64,000 nt of DNA, taken from contig NZ_JACZCS010000004.1 of the NCBI RefSeq assembly GCF_014904745.1, forward strand, positions 1 through 64,000, written 5' to 3'. The position numbers were made by a program, and so were the translations under genes. The notes under the pieces were generated by a model. The model was not told the origin of the DNA. It searched no databases and saw only the letters and a program-made list of their open reading frames with translations. This DNA is from Oricola nitratireducens (lineage in GTDB: Bacteria; Pseudomonadota; Alphaproteobacteria; Rhizobiales; Rhizobiaceae). Below are positions 47,615 to 57,090 of this stretch, one piece after another; within the stretch, counting starts at the first letter, position 1, and the number at the start of each line of letters is the position of its first letter.

Positions 47615-48178
47615 TCACACTCCGCTGTTGTCGAATGTCAGGCGGGGAGCCTGCGCGTATCCCGGTTTCTTGGGCATTCTCACGGTAAAGGCAAGGGTTT
47701 TGCCGGGTTGCAGCGTTTCGCCGCGCGGGACCCGGTAGACGAGGTTTTTCGTGCTGCTGTCGGACGAAAAGGTTAAAAGCACGTCGGGAATGCGTTTTTC
47801 GCTGGCCGTGCCGTTGCGGATCGTCGCCGAGACGGTGACGACGTCGGCCCTCTGGCGCATGCCGGTCTCTTGCGGCGCGGGCGCGACCTCCAGCGCGAGG
47901 CGGCCAAGGGCGGGTGCGGCTTCGGCGGTCCTGAACAGCACGTATCCGCCGGAGACGTAGAAGGCGGCGAAGGCGGCGAGTGTCACGGCGACGAGATAGA
48001 GCGCGTGGGCGCGCATGCCCGGACGGACGCTCTTGCGGGCGGCCGATTTCAGGATGCCGATCTGGTCGTCACGGGTCGGGGCAGGGGCGGGCGCCGGGTC
48101 GCGCGCAAGCCGTGTCGGATGCACTTCCCCGTCGCGGCGGACCGTCTCGAATTCCGCATCAATAATGTCCTGCGCCAC
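47615..48178 (-). CDS. Membrane-anchored protein of unknown function
   Basis: The 187-residue product has a charged cytoplasmic N-terminus (residues 1-56), one membrane helix (about 57-80) and a periplasmic beta-rich domain with an immunoglobulin-like pattern (ADVVTVSATIRNGTASEKRIPDVLLTF). That layout is like the C-terminal part of DUF3426 proteins. The last gene before hpt on this strand, it lies 4 bp upstream of it and may be in the same operon. Confidence 0.72.
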   Translation of the reverse strand: MAQDIIDAEFETVRRDGEVHPTRLARDPAPAPAPTRDDQIGILKSAARKSVRPGMRAHALYLVAVTLAAFAAFYVSGGYVLFRTAEAAPALGRLALEVAPAPQETGMRQRADVVTVSATIRNGTASEKRIPDVLLTFSSDSSTKNLVYRVPRGETLQPGKTLAFTVRMPKKPGYAQAPRLTFDNSGV

Positions 48179-48339
48179 GATTGCGCTCCTTTAAACGCGG
48201 AACCGCCATGATTCGGGTCTACGCGGGTTTGGTTAATCGAAGGTTTTTACGGGGGCCGTCGGCGCGCATGCCGGTTCAATTCGGTGGCCAAGTGCTCTAA
48301 TCCTTCGAATATGCACTATTCGCGATTCGGACGGGGCGC

Positions 48340-48999
48340 TTGATCAAATTCGAGAATGTCGGGCTGCGTTACGGGATGGGGCCGGAAGTCCTGCGCGACG
48401 TCTCGTTCCATATCCCCAAGCAGTCGTTCCAGTTCCTGACCGGTCCGTCCGGCGCGGGCAAGACGACATTGCTGCGCCTGTTGTTCATGTCGCTGAGGCC
48501 GACGCGCGGCCTGATCACCGTCTTCGGCAAGGACATGGCGACCATCGAACCCACCGAACTGCCGTTGCTGCGCCGGCGCATCGGCGTCGTCTTCCAGGAT
48601 TTCCGCCTGCTCGACCACATGACGATCTACGAGAATGTCGGTCTGCCGCTCAGGGTGCGCGGCAAGGAGGAATCGTCCTACCAGCACGACGTCCTCGAAC
48701 TGCTCAAATGGGTCGGGCTCGGCGAGCGGGTGCATGCGCTGCCGCCTGTGCTGTCGGGCGGCGAGAAGCAGCGCGTGGCGATTGCGCGGGCGCTGATCGA
48801 CCAGCCGGAGATCCTGCTCGCCGACGAGCCAACGGGCAATGTCGACACGCCGATGGCCCGCCGGCTGCTGCGCCTCTTCCTCGAACTGAACCGCCTCGGC
48901 ACCGCCGTGGTGATCGCCACGCACGACCTCAGCCTGATGGACCAGGTCGAGGCACGGCGGATGATTCTCAGTCAGGGGCAGCTCGAAATCTATGAGTGA
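48340..48999 (+). CDS. ftsE: Cell division ATP-binding protein FtsE
   Basis: FtsE is the ATPase of the FtsEX complex, which activates peptidoglycan hydrolases at the division site. The 219-residue protein has Walker A GPSGAGKTT (residues 35-43), the signature LSGGEKQRVAIARAL and Walker B LLADEPTGN. The TTG start at 48340 gives the normal N-terminus MIKFENV. Its end overlaps ftsX by 8 bp. Confidence 0.95.
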   Translation: MIKFENVGLRYGMGPEVLRDVSFHIPKQSFQFLTGPSGAGKTTLLRLLFMSLRPTRGLITVFGKDMATIEPTELPLLRRRIGVVFQDFRLLDHMTIYENVGLPLRVRGKEESSYQHDVLELLKWVGLGERVHALPPVLSGGEKQRVAIARALIDQPEILLADEPTGNVDTPMARRLLRLFLELNRLGTAVVIATHDLSLMDQVEARRMILSQGQLEIYE

Positions 49000-50029
49000 G
49001 ACCGGACCCATTGCCGCGAAAAAACAGCCCGGCCCGGCAAGGGACGATCCGGCGAAGGGCGGTCCTGTGCCGCCGGCGACGGCGCAGCGCCTGCCGGGGC
49101 TGCGTACGCTTGCGCCGATCGTACCGAAATCCGGCGTTGCCAGCCAAGCGCTTATCCTCGTCATCGCGATCATGTCGTTTCTCGCCTGCGTGACGGTCGG
49201 CGCGGTTTCGCTCGTCAACAAGAGCGCATCCACATGGCAAAGCCAGATCGCGCGCGAGGCGACCGTCCAGATCCGCCCCTCGGACGATCTCGACATGGAT
49301 GCCGCGCTGGAAAAGGCGCGCGTGCTCGCCTCGGAGTTTCCCGGCGTGCGCGGCGCGCGGGTCATCAGCCGCGAGGAAACGGTCAAGCTTCTGGAACCGT
49401 GGCTGGGCTCCGGGCTCGGACTCGACGAATTGCCGGTGCCGCGCCTCGTCGTCGTGACGATCGACGAGGACAATCCGCCGGACTTCGCGGCGTTGAGGAC
49501 GGTGATCCACGACGCCATTCCGAACGCTTCGCTCGACGATCACCGCACCTGGGTCGACCGACTGGTCGGCATGGCGCGCACGATGACGGTAATCGGGCTT
49601 TGCGTGCTGGCGCTCGTCCTGTCGGCGCTGGTTCTGACAGTGATCTTCGCGACGCGCGGCGCGATGGCGGGCAATCACGAGATCATCGAGGTGCTGCATT
49701 TCGTCGGCGCGGAGGCCGGCTTCATTGCGCGGCAGTTTCAGACGCGGTTTCTGTTTTCGGGCATCTGGGGCGGTGTCGCCGGCGGCGGGGCCGCGACGGT
49801 CGTCTTCGTCATCGTCAGCTGGTGGTCGGCGCGCAACATCATCACGCCGGAAGGCGAGCAGGCCTCGGCGTTTTTCGGCGATTTCTCGATCGGTTACGGC
49901 GCCTATGCCGGCGTTATCGCGGTGATCGTGATGGTGGGCGCGTTGACCGCGATGACGACCCGCGTGACGGTGTTGCGGGCGTTGCACGACATCGATGACA
50001 GGCGCGCGGACCCGGGCCGGCTTGACTGA
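48992..50029 (+). CDS. ftsX: Cell division membrane protein FtsX
   Basis: FtsX is the permease-like partner of FtsE and relays ATP hydrolysis to periplasmic hydrolase regulators. The 345-residue protein has a long Pro/Ala-rich cytoplasmic N-terminus, a first membrane helix (about residues 48-72), a periplasmic loop (to about 190) and three more helices in the C-terminal half. ftsE overlaps it by 8 bp, so they are one operon. Confidence 0.93.
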   Translation: MSETGPIAAKKQPGPARDDPAKGGPVPPATAQRLPGLRTLAPIVPKSGVASQALILVIAIMSFLACVTVGAVSLVNKSASTWQSQIAREATVQIRPSDDLDMDAALEKARVLASEFPGVRGARVISREETVKLLEPWLGSGLGLDELPVPRLVVVTIDEDNPPDFAALRTVIHDAIPNASLDDHRTWVDRLVGMARTMTVIGLCVLALVLSALVLTVIFATRGAMAGNHEIIEVLHFVGAEAGFIARQFQTRFLFSGIWGGVAGGGAATVVFVIVSWWSARNIITPEGEQASAFFGDFSIGYGAYAGVIAVIVMVGALTAMTTRVTVLRALHDIDDRRADPGRLD

Positions 50030-50124
50030 ATCGTCGCGTTCAAATCGATTTTGTACCGAAACGCTGGTCGATACTCTGGATTTTCGCCTATGCCACGCCG
50101 CAATTGGAGGTTAACCATTGCGTC

Positions 50125-50853
50125 ATGTACGAAGCGCTTGACACCGAGGGGCGTGGTGGCACGGCAGTTCAAGGCGAAACTCCGATGACGGAACCGGGAG
50201 GGCGCGCGCGCCGTTTCGGGCTGATGGCGCGCCTTTTGGCGTCGGCGGCCGCGATCGCGCTCGTGTTCTTTGCCGGCGGTTTCCTGCTGTTCCTCGTCAA
50301 TGTCGCTCATTACCGGTCGGCGCCGGCCGACCAGCGCGCGGACGCCATCGTCGTGCTGACCGGCGGGCATGCCCGCGTCGACGAGGCGGTCAGGCTTCTG
50401 AACGACGACATGGGCGCGCGACTGTTGATCAGCGGCGTGCATCCTTCCGCTTCGCGCAAGGTGCTGCTGAAGACCTTTGCGGTGGACGAGGCGCAGTTCG
50501 CCTGTTGCGTCGACATCGATCACGATGCCCTCGACACGATCGGCAATGCGGCGGAAACGGCGCAATGGGCCGCCGATCATGGCTTTCATTCGCTGATCGT
50601 CGTCACCAATGATTACCACATGCCGCGCAGCCTGCTCGAATTGCGGCATGCGATGAAGGGCGTGACGCTGATCCCGCACGCGGTTTTCGGCGACGAGAAC
50701 GAAGCGGTCGGCAGCGAGGAATGGGTCCGCCGCTACCGCGTGTTGTTCGGCGAATATCTGAAATACAGCGCGGCGCGCGTGCGAACCGTGCTGGCGCCGG
50801 TATCCGGTTCGCGGGCGGCGGTGGAAAAGGCAGCGCTTTCGACCCCGAACTGA
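50125..50853 (+). CDS. YdcF/DUF218 family membrane protein
   Basis: The 242-residue protein has a membrane segment (about residues 35-60) and a DUF218 domain: DAIVVLTGGHARVDEAVRLL near residues 75-95, LISGVHP near 103, and the conserved end VVTNDYHMPRS near 165. Family members such as SanA and ElyC act on the envelope; no enzymatic function is fixed. I use ATG 50125; GGAGG lies 14 bases upstream and an in-frame TTG precedes it. Downstream of ftsEX by about 95 bp. Confidence 0.82.
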   Translation: MYEALDTEGRGGTAVQGETPMTEPGGRARRFGLMARLLASAAAIALVFFAGGFLLFLVNVAHYRSAPADQRADAIVVLTGGHARVDEAVRLLNDDMGARLLISGVHPSASRKVLLKTFAVDEAQFACCVDIDHDALDTIGNAAETAQWAADHGFHSLIVVTNDYHMPRSLLELRHAMKGVTLIPHAVFGDENEAVGSEEWVRRYRVLFGEYLKYSAARVRTVLAPVSGSRAAVEKAALSTPN

Positions 50854-50954
50854 CGGTTTTCACGCGATCGAAGCCTTTGCCTTATTGGCGCGCGGCGTGT
50901 ATCGCCTTTCGGCAGCGGCCTCAGGGCAAATTCTCTCAATTACCGGGTGCGGCG

Positions 50955-51758
50955 TTGCTGGCGGTTCGATCTCTCCTGTTCAATTTCATGTTCTACGCGG
51001 TCACGCTCATTTACATGATCGCGTTCACGCCATTCTTCTTCCTGGCGCCGCGCAAGCGCGCCTGGTTCGTGCCGAAGTTCTGGGCGAAGACGCATCTGTG
51101 GCTGATGAAGGTAATCGTCGGCACCGACCACGTCGTGCGGGGCAAGGAAAACCTGCCCGAGGGCAGCTACATCATCGCGCCAAAGCACCAGTCGGCCTGG
51201 GACACCTTCGCCTTCCTGCCGTGGTGGCCGGACCCGGTCTACATCCTCAAGCGGCAATTGATGTGGATCCCGTTGTTCGGCTGGTACATCAAGAAGATGG
51301 ACATGATCCCGATTGACCGGGGCAATCGCACCCAGGCGATCGCGTCGGTCAATCGCGGGGCGCGCCGCGCCGTCGGGCAGGGGCGGCAGATCGTGATCTA
51401 TCCGGAGGGCACGCGCCGTCCGCCCGGCGCCGAGCCCAACTACAAGATGGGCATCGTCAATCTCTACGAGGAACTCGATATCCCGGTCGTGCCGATCGCG
51501 CACAATGCGGGGCTCTACTGGCGGCGGCGGTCGTTCCTGCGCTATCCGGGGCGGATCGAGGTGGAAATCCTCAAGCCGATCCAGCCGGGGCTCAGCCGCG
51601 AGGAATTCCGCCGCGAACTGGTCGGGCGCATCGAGGGTGAATGCGATCGCCAATTGCTGGCACTTGCCGACAATCCGGCATCACCGCCGTTTCCGGAAAC
51701 GGCGAAAAAGCGGCTCGCGCAATTGCGGGAAAAAGCCGTCAGCCCTTCCGCTTCCTGA
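50955..51758 (+). CDS. plsC: Lysophospholipid acyltransferase (PlsC-like)
   Basis: PlsC transfers a second acyl chain onto lysophosphatidic acid. The product has an N-terminal membrane helix and the family motifs HQSAWD (the H-x4-D catalytic motif), the YPEGTR motif and a PIAHNAG block near the end. The start is unclear; I chose the TTG at 50955, giving 267 residues, because no ATG gives a complete N-terminus. An ATG far upstream overlaps the YdcF gene and is unlikely. It overlaps the convergent chaC by 20 bp. Confidence 0.82.
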   Translation: MLAVRSLLFNFMFYAVTLIYMIAFTPFFFLAPRKRAWFVPKFWAKTHLWLMKVIVGTDHVVRGKENLPEGSYIIAPKHQSAWDTFAFLPWWPDPVYILKRQLMWIPLFGWYIKKMDMIPIDRGNRTQAIASVNRGARRAVGQGRQIVIYPEGTRRPPGAEPNYKMGIVNLYEELDIPVVPIAHNAGLYWRRRSFLRYPGRIEVEILKPIQPGLSREEFRRELVGRIEGECDRQLLALADNPASPPFPETAKKRLAQLREKAVSPSAS

Positions 51759-52266
51759 TCCCGGCGACGACATGTTCGAGCCAGTGGTCGCGGATGCCGA
51801 GCGTGCGGATATGGTCGGCGGTGTTGATGACATAGTCCTCGTTCGGCCCCATGCCGCCAACAGCGCCGCAGACGCGTTCCACCGCGTCGTCTACGCTCAA
51901 CCTGCCGGCATACTGGCCGTGATCGCGGTCGGCGACATAGGCGAGCGCCCTGGCCCTGCCGTTGCCCTCCAGCGTGACGGAGCCGGAATGTTCCAGATAG
52001 ACATTGGTGACGAGTTCGCGCTCGCGCAGATAGGCGAGCACCGGCTCGCGGTTTTCGTCCGCCACGCGGAAGGCGACGCCGACGCAGGAACCGCCGCGGT
52101 CGAGCCCCATGACGAGGCCGGGCCGTTCAGGCGTGCCACGGTGTTCCAGCGAGATGATGCAGAGGCTGCGGTGATAGCCGTGCAGACGCGCGCGGCGCTT
52201 TTCGACATAGTCGAAACCGGGCTTCCACATCAGGGATGCGTAGCCGAAAACCCAGAAATCATCCAT
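51739..52266 (-). CDS. chaC: ChaC-like gamma-glutamylcyclotransferase
   Basis: ChaC proteins degrade glutathione to 5-oxoproline and Cys-Gly. The 175-residue protein has the glycine-rich opening FGYASLMWKPGF (residues 6-17) and the block RGGSCVGVAFRV. The catalytic glutamate is probably in the LRERELVTNVY region. I use ATG 52266; GTG 52284 is six codons upstream. With gamma-glutamyltransferase and GloB it forms a set of glutathione-linked genes in the window. Confidence 0.88.
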   Translation of the reverse strand: MDDFWVFGYASLMWKPGFDYVEKRRARLHGYHRSLCIISLEHRGTPERPGLVMGLDRGGSCVGVAFRVADENREPVLAYLRERELVTNVYLEHSGSVTLEGNGRARALAYVADRDHGQYAGRLSVDDAVERVCGAVGGMGPNEDYVINTADHIRTLGIRDHWLEHVVAGIRKRKG

Positions 52267-52308
52267 TGAGCAAACTGTTTCCACATTCGGGGGCGAAGGG
52301 CATCTAGC

Positions 52309-53310
52309 ATGTCAAACAACAAATCAAAACCGCCCTACAATGCCGGCCGGCGTATTCGCCTCCTGGCGCTCGGGATCGTCGTCGCCGGGATCGGCTATTC
52401 CTACGGATGGTACTGGCTTGCCGGTCGGGTCGGTTCCGAGGCCGACCGGATGGTCGCCGAGGAGCAGGCGCGCGGCACGACCGTAGACTGCGCCGACCGA
52501 GAGGTGCGCGGCTATCCGTTCCGGCTCGAGGTCTTCTGCACGTCATTCGACGTCGCGCGGCCGGCGGACGGTCTGACGGTCAAGGCCGGCGGATTTCGCA
52601 CCGCCGCGCAGGTCTACGAGCCGCGCAACATCATCGCCGAACTCGACAGCCCGGTCACGGTGACCAGCGACATTGCGGGGGCGATGAAATTCGACTGGAC
52701 GCTCGCGCAGGCCAGCGCCGTCCTCGACGACCCGGTGCCGCAGCACGCGTCGGCGGTGGTCGACGACCTGACGGTCGCGGTTGCCGGGATCGAGCGGGCG
52801 CTTGCCGCCGCGCATGCCGAGACGCATCTGCGCAGGGTCGATGACAATGTCGATCTGGCGTGGCGGTACGAGGGCCTCGTGATCGACGCAAGGCTTGCCG
52901 GCGGGCGGCATCTTCCGGCGCTGTCCGGCGACGCCAACCTGACGATCACAAACGGCGTGGCGCTGGCGGCGGAAGGCGTGCCGTCGCTGCGCGGCGTTTC
53001 GGGCGAAATCCACCGGATGGCGCTGTTGCTGACGCCGGAGCGCGGCCTGCTCGTCAGCGGACCGTTCGAAATCGGCATGGACGGGCGGGTAAACGCGACA
53101 CTCGACGTGTTTCTTGTCGATCCGGCCGGTTTCGCGCAGGAGATGAAGCCGGTCTTCCCGGAATATTCCACCCAGTTCGATGCGTTCGCCGCGATGCCGC
53201 CGAAGGCCGGGCCGGACGGGACGCCCGAACTGAAGCTTCCCGTCAGGATCACGGACGGCAAGGCGGTCATCGGCTTCCTCCCGGTGGGCACGATCCCGCC
53301 GATCGACTGA
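52309..53310 (+). CDS. DUF2125 membrane-anchored protein
   Basis: The 333-residue protein has an N-terminal membrane anchor (about residues 16-37) followed by a large periplasmic domain with REVRGYPFRLEVFCTSFDVARP near residues 65-85, the recognisable core of DUF2125. The function is unknown; the beta-rich pattern recalls AsmA-like lipid-handling proteins, but I have no direct evidence. It lies divergent from chaC and convergent with tyrC (3-bp gap), a placement I recognise from related genomes. Confidence 0.82.
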   Translation: MSNNKSKPPYNAGRRIRLLALGIVVAGIGYSYGWYWLAGRVGSEADRMVAEEQARGTTVDCADREVRGYPFRLEVFCTSFDVARPADGLTVKAGGFRTAAQVYEPRNIIAELDSPVTVTSDIAGAMKFDWTLAQASAVLDDPVPQHASAVVDDLTVAVAGIERALAAAHAETHLRRVDDNVDLAWRYEGLVIDARLAGGRHLPALSGDANLTITNGVALAAEGVPSLRGVSGEIHRMALLLTPERGLLVSGPFEIGMDGRVNATLDVFLVDPAGFAQEMKPVFPEYSTQFDAFAAMPPKAGPDGTPELKLPVRITDGKAVIGFLPVGTIPPID

Positions 53311-53313
53311 CGT

Positions 53314-54255
53314 CTATTCCCCCGGGGTCTGGATTTCCGGGTGACGGCCGAAGTCCGGCGCGTCGACTTCCTGGCCCGCCTCGATGATCGATCGGCGCAC
53401 CGCGCGGGTGCGGGTGAAGAGGTCAAACAGCGCGTCGCCGTCGCCCCAGCGGATCGATCGCTGCAGCGCGGCGAGATCTTCCGAAAAGCGGCCGAGCATC
53501 TCCAGGATCGCGTCGCGGTTGGAGAGGCAGACGTCGCGCCACATCGTGGGGTCGGATGCGGCGAGGCGGGTGAAGTCACGGAAACCGGAGGCGGAATACT
53601 TGATCACCTCGGATTTCGACACCGCTTCCAGGTCGTCCGCCGTGCCGACGATGTTGTAGGCAATGATGTGCGGCAGGTGCGAGACGATGGCGAGCACGCG
53701 GTCGTGATGCTCGGGGTCCATCGTGTCGACCTTCGAGCCGCAGGCCGTCCAGAACGCCGTCAGCTTCTCGACCGCTTCCGGATCGGCGTCGGGCAGCGGC
53801 GTCAGGATCGCCCAGCGGCCTTCGAACAGGCTGGCGAAACCGGCGTCGGGGCCGGAATGCTCTGTGCCGGCGATCGGGTGTCCGGGGATGAAGTGCACGC
53901 CCTCGGGCACATGCGGCGCGACGTCGCGCACCACCGAGCCCTTGGTCGAACCGGCATCGGTCAGGATCGCGCCCGGTTTCACATGCGGGCCGATCTGTTT
54001 GGCGACAGCGCTGTAAGCACCGACCGGGATCGACAGGATCACGAGATCCGCATCCTCGACGGCCTTGGCGGCATCGGCTTCGTAACGGTCGCCGAGGCCG
54101 AGTTCCTCGGCGCGTTGCAGCGTTTGCGGGCTGCGCGTCGAGACAACGATTTCGCCGGCGAGATTTTCGCGGCGGATGACATGGGCGAGCGACGAGCCGA
54201 TCAGGCCGATGCCGATCAGCGCGACGCGCTCAAAGAGGGGCTTTTCCTGGGGCAT
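53314..54255 (-). CDS. tyrC: Prephenate/arogenate dehydrogenase family protein
   Basis: This NAD-dependent enzyme performs the oxidative decarboxylation step of tyrosine synthesis on prephenate or arogenate. The 313-residue protein has the dinucleotide motif GIGLIGSS (residues 15-22), the TDAGSTKG loop near residue 100 and HPIAGTEHSGPDA near residue 130. It lies 3 bp after hisC on the same strand, a conserved pairing. Confidence 0.93.
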   Translation of the reverse strand: MPQEKPLFERVALIGIGLIGSSLAHVIRRENLAGEIVVSTRSPQTLQRAEELGLGDRYEADAAKAVEDADLVILSIPVGAYSAVAKQIGPHVKPGAILTDAGSTKGSVVRDVAPHVPEGVHFIPGHPIAGTEHSGPDAGFASLFEGRWAILTPLPDADPEAVEKLTAFWTACGSKVDTMDPEHHDRVLAIVSHLPHIIAYNIVGTADDLEAVSKSEVIKYSASGFRDFTRLAASDPTMWRDVCLSNRDAILEMLGRFSEDLAALQRSIRWGDGDALFDLFTRTRAVRRSIIEAGQEVDAPDFGRHPEIQTPGE

Positions 54256-54258
54256 GGC

Positions 54259-55374
54259 TCAGGCGCGGCCCATGAAGTCTTTGAGCGCCTCGATGACACC
54301 CTCGTTGGCTTCCGCCGAACCGACCGTCATGCGCAAGGCATTGGGCAGGCCGTAGGCGCCGACGGCGCGCAGCACGTAGCCGCGCTCGGTCAGAAAGGCA
54401 TCTGCGGCCGCGGCCGACTTTTCCGGATTGCCGTCCGGAAAGTGGATCAGGATGAAGTTGCCGACGCTCGGCGTCACGGTCAGGCCGATATCGGTCAGCG
54501 CGCCGGTCAGCACGGGCAGCCAGGTGTCGTTGAAATGTGCCGCCTCGTCGACATGGGCGCGGTCGCGGATCGCCGCCGCGCCTGCCGCGATCGCCGCCGA
54601 ATTGAGGTTGAACGGTCCGCGCACGCGGTTGAGTGCGTCGATGATGTGGGCTGGACCGTACATCCAGCCGATGCGCAGCGCGGCGAGGCCGTGGATCTTG
54701 GAGAAGGTCCGCGTCATGACGACGTTCTCGTTGTCGGACACCAGTTCGACGCCGGCGGAATAATCGTTGCGGCGGACATATTCGGCATAGGCCGCGTCGA
54801 GGACCAGCAGCACGTGCTTCGGCAGCCCGGCCTGCAGGCGCTTGACCTCGGCATCCGAGATATAGGTGCCGGTCGGATTGTTCGGATTGGCGAGGAAGAC
54901 GATCTTCGTGCGCTCGGTGACGCGGTCGAGGATGGCGTCGACATCGGAACGCAGGTCGGTCTCGGGCGCGACGACAGGCGTCGCGCCGTTGGCGAGGATC
55001 TGGATCTTGTAGACGAGGAAGCCGTGCTCGGTGAAGATCGCCTCGTCGCCGGGCTTGAGATAGACATGCGCCAGGAGGCCGAGCAACTCGTCGGAGCCGT
55101 TGCCGCAGATCAGATTGTCCGGGTTGAGGCCGTGCGTCTCGGCGATCGCCTTGCGCAATTCGGTGGCCGAGCCGTCAGGGTAGAATTCCAGCGTTTCCGC
55201 CCCGGCCCTGTAGGCCTCGATTGCCGCCGGGCTCGGCCCGAACGGAGTTTCGTTGGAGGACAGCTTGTGTAGCTTGACGCCCGGCTTGACCTTGCTCTTG
55301 CCCGGCACATAGGCCGCAATTTCCATCACGCCGGGATTGGGAACGGGACGGGACGGGTTTTCGCGCGCGGACAT
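54259..55374 (-). CDS. hisC: Histidinol-phosphate aminotransferase (HisC2 type)
   Basis: This PLP enzyme interconverts histidinol phosphate and imidazole acetol phosphate; related aminotransferases also act in tyrosine and phenylalanine synthesis. The 371-residue protein has the [13 protein letters not shown]-terminal block, NPNNPTGT (residues 163-170), DAAYAEYV and the PLP lysine K226 in FSKIHGLA. The pairing with tyrC (3 bp apart) suggests that this copy serves aromatic amino-acid synthesis as well as or instead of histidine. Confidence 0.9.
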   Translation of the reverse strand: MSARENPSRPVPNPGVMEIAAYVPGKSKVKPGVKLHKLSSNETPFGPSPAAIEAYRAGAETLEFYPDGSATELRKAIAETHGLNPDNLICGNGSDELLGLLAHVYLKPGDEAIFTEHGFLVYKIQILANGATPVVAPETDLRSDVDAILDRVTERTKIVFLANPNNPTGTYISDAEVKRLQAGLPKHVLLVLDAAYAEYVRRNDYSAGVELVSDNENVVMTRTFSKIHGLAALRIGWMYGPAHIIDALNRVRGPFNLNSAAIAAGAAAIRDRAHVDEAAHFNDTWLPVLTGALTDIGLTVTPSVGNFILIHFPDGNPEKSAAAADAFLTERGYVLRAVGAYGLPNALRMTVGSAEANEGVIEALKDFMGRA

Positions 55375-55470
55375 CGCCTTGGACTTTCCTTTTCGGCCTT
55401 TTCGGGCCTGGTTGCAGACGGCAGGGCAATAGCGCCGACCACGGCAAATGTCGAGAAGGGCGTTGTCCCG

Positions 55471-56214
55471 TCAGGACGCGTCGGCGTCGCGCGCGGCGCC
55501 CTGCGGCGCCAGCACCGGCACGAAGACGCGGCGCGACTGCCGCTCGGCGACCGGCAGGCCCTGGAACAGCCGCTTTTGCGCCTCGATGATGATGACGCCG
55601 GAAAAGATCGGCCAGAAGCGCAGGCCGATGCGTTCGGTTCTGAAGGCGACGCGCAGCAGCGTCGGGGATTTGACCGGCGGAAAGGCCAGCGCCTCGGTCA
55701 TCGGGCCCGGCGTGAAATTGGCTTCGCGCAGCAATTTGAAGATCTGGCCCTTGGAAAACGGCCGCCCGGTGCCGAAGGGTGTGTGCTCGAAGCGCGCCCA
55801 CAGGCCGCGGCGGTTGGGCACGACAAGGACGATCTTGCCGTTCGGGGCGAGCACGCGCCAGGCTTCCATCAGTGTCTCGCGCGGATTCTCGGCATGTTCG
55901 AGCGCATGCACCATCAGGATGCGGTCGATGGCGGAATCGGGCAGCGGCAGTTCCTCGTCGAAAACCAGCGCGGAGCGCGACGGGCCGTTTGGCGGCCATT
56001 TCACCGCGCCCTGGGCGGCGAGCATGAAGGAGAGCGTGCGCTCGGTGTCCGGCTCGAAGCGGTCGAGCCAGGGCCGCGCATAGCCGAGGCCGAGCAGCCG
56101 CTCGTTGGGCAATGGCTGCCAGATTCGTGTCAGGCCCATGCCGATCGAGCGGGTCGCGATCTGGCCGAGCAGGCTGTGATAGAAACCGCGTATTTCGACG
56201 ATATCCATATGCAT
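55471..56214 (-). CDS. SAM-dependent methyltransferase family protein
   Basis: The 247-residue protein shows the class I fold: a post-I acidic block, the motif DRILMVHALEHAENPRETLMEAWRVLAPNGKIVLVVPNRRG (residues 110-150), and the FSKGQ...LLREANF region. The usual glycine-rich motif I is not obvious: LLGLGYARPWLDRF takes its place, an atypical version. The substrate is unknown. I use ATG 56214, with ATG 56208 as an alternative. It is divergent from gloB. Confidence 0.85.
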   Translation of the reverse strand: MHMDIVEIRGFYHSLLGQIATRSIGMGLTRIWQPLPNERLLGLGYARPWLDRFEPDTERTLSFMLAAQGAVKWPPNGPSRSALVFDEELPLPDSAIDRILMVHALEHAENPRETLMEAWRVLAPNGKIVLVVPNRRGLWARFEHTPFGTGRPFSKGQIFKLLREANFTPGPMTEALAFPPVKSPTLLRVAFRTERIGLRFWPIFSGVIIIEAQKRLFQGLPVAERQSRRVFVPVLAPQGAARDADAS

Positions 56215-56325
56215 CTGACGGTGGCGTTCCCCGGTTGCGTCGTGCTCCCTCAGGTGCAACAAATCGCATCGCGGCGGCAAGGGCAATGGCGGCCGCGCGA
56301 TCCCGGGTGCGAAGGAGTGTGTGAC

Positions 56326-57090
56326 GTGCTGCAAATCGAACAGTTCATCTGCCTGTCGGACAATTTCGGTGTCCTGATCCACGATCCGGCGAGCGCGCGC
56401 ACCGCGACGATCGACGCATCCGACGCCGATTGCATTGCCAGGATGGCGGAGGCGAAGGGCTGGGCGATCACCGACGTGATGGTGACGCATCATCACGCCG
56501 ATCACACGCAGGGAATCCCGGCGCTGAAGGCGAAATATGGCTGCCATGTCACCGGACCGAAGGGCGAGGCCGACAAGATTCCCGGCATTGACGAGGCGGT
56601 CGGCGAGGGCGACGTGTTCTCCTTCGGTGCCTATGATTTCGAAATCATCGAGACGCCGGGCCACACCGCTGGGCACATCGTCTATTTTTCGCCGAAGGCG
56701 GGCGTGCTGTTTGCCGGCGATACGCTGTTTTCGCTCGGCTGCGGGAGACTGTTCGAACGCGGCGCGGCAGAGATGTGGGGCGGGCTGAGAAAGCTCAAGA
56801 CCCTGCCGCCGGAGACGATGCTCTATTGCGGCCACGAATACACGCTGGCCAATGCGCGTTTTGCGTTGTCCGTCGATCCCGACAACGAGGCGCTGATCGC
56901 GCGCGCGGCGGAGGTCGAGCGGCTGCGCGAAAACGGCGAGCCGACGCTGCCGGTCACGCTTGCGGCGGAATTTTCGACCAATCCGTTCCTGCGCGCCGAC
57001 GATCCGGCGATCCGCGCCCATCTCGGTATGGAAGACGCCAGCGACGAGGCTGTCTTTGGCGAGATCCGCAAGCGCAAGGACAATTTCTGA
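56326..57090 (+). CDS. gloB: Hydroxyacylglutathione hydrolase (glyoxalase II)
   Basis: GloB hydrolyses S-lactoylglutathione, completing methylglyoxal detoxification. The 254-residue protein has the binuclear metal site THHHADHTQG, further ligands in GHTAGH and GDTLFSLGCGR, and the C-terminal HEYT...NPFLR block of the glyoxalase II family. GTG 56326 is preceded by GAAGGAG at 8-base spacing. It overlaps the cupin gene by one base (TGATG). Confidence 0.94.
   Translation: MLQIEQFICLSDNFGVLIHDPASARTATIDASDADCIARMAEAKGWAITDVMVTHHHADHTQGIPALKAKYGCHVTGPKGEADKIPGIDEAVGEGDVFSFGAYDFEIIETPGHTAGHIVYFSPKAGVLFAGDTLFSLGCGRLFERGAAEMWGGLRKLKTLPPETMLYCGHEYTLANARFALSVDPDNEALIARAAEVERLRENGEPTLPVTLAAEFSTNPFLRADDPAIRAHLGMEDASDEAVFGEIRKRKDNF

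Noticed and set aside
53341-55272. A 643-codon plus-strand reading frame opposite tyrC and hisC
   Set aside because: It runs through two conserved genes on the other strand and has no recognisable domain.
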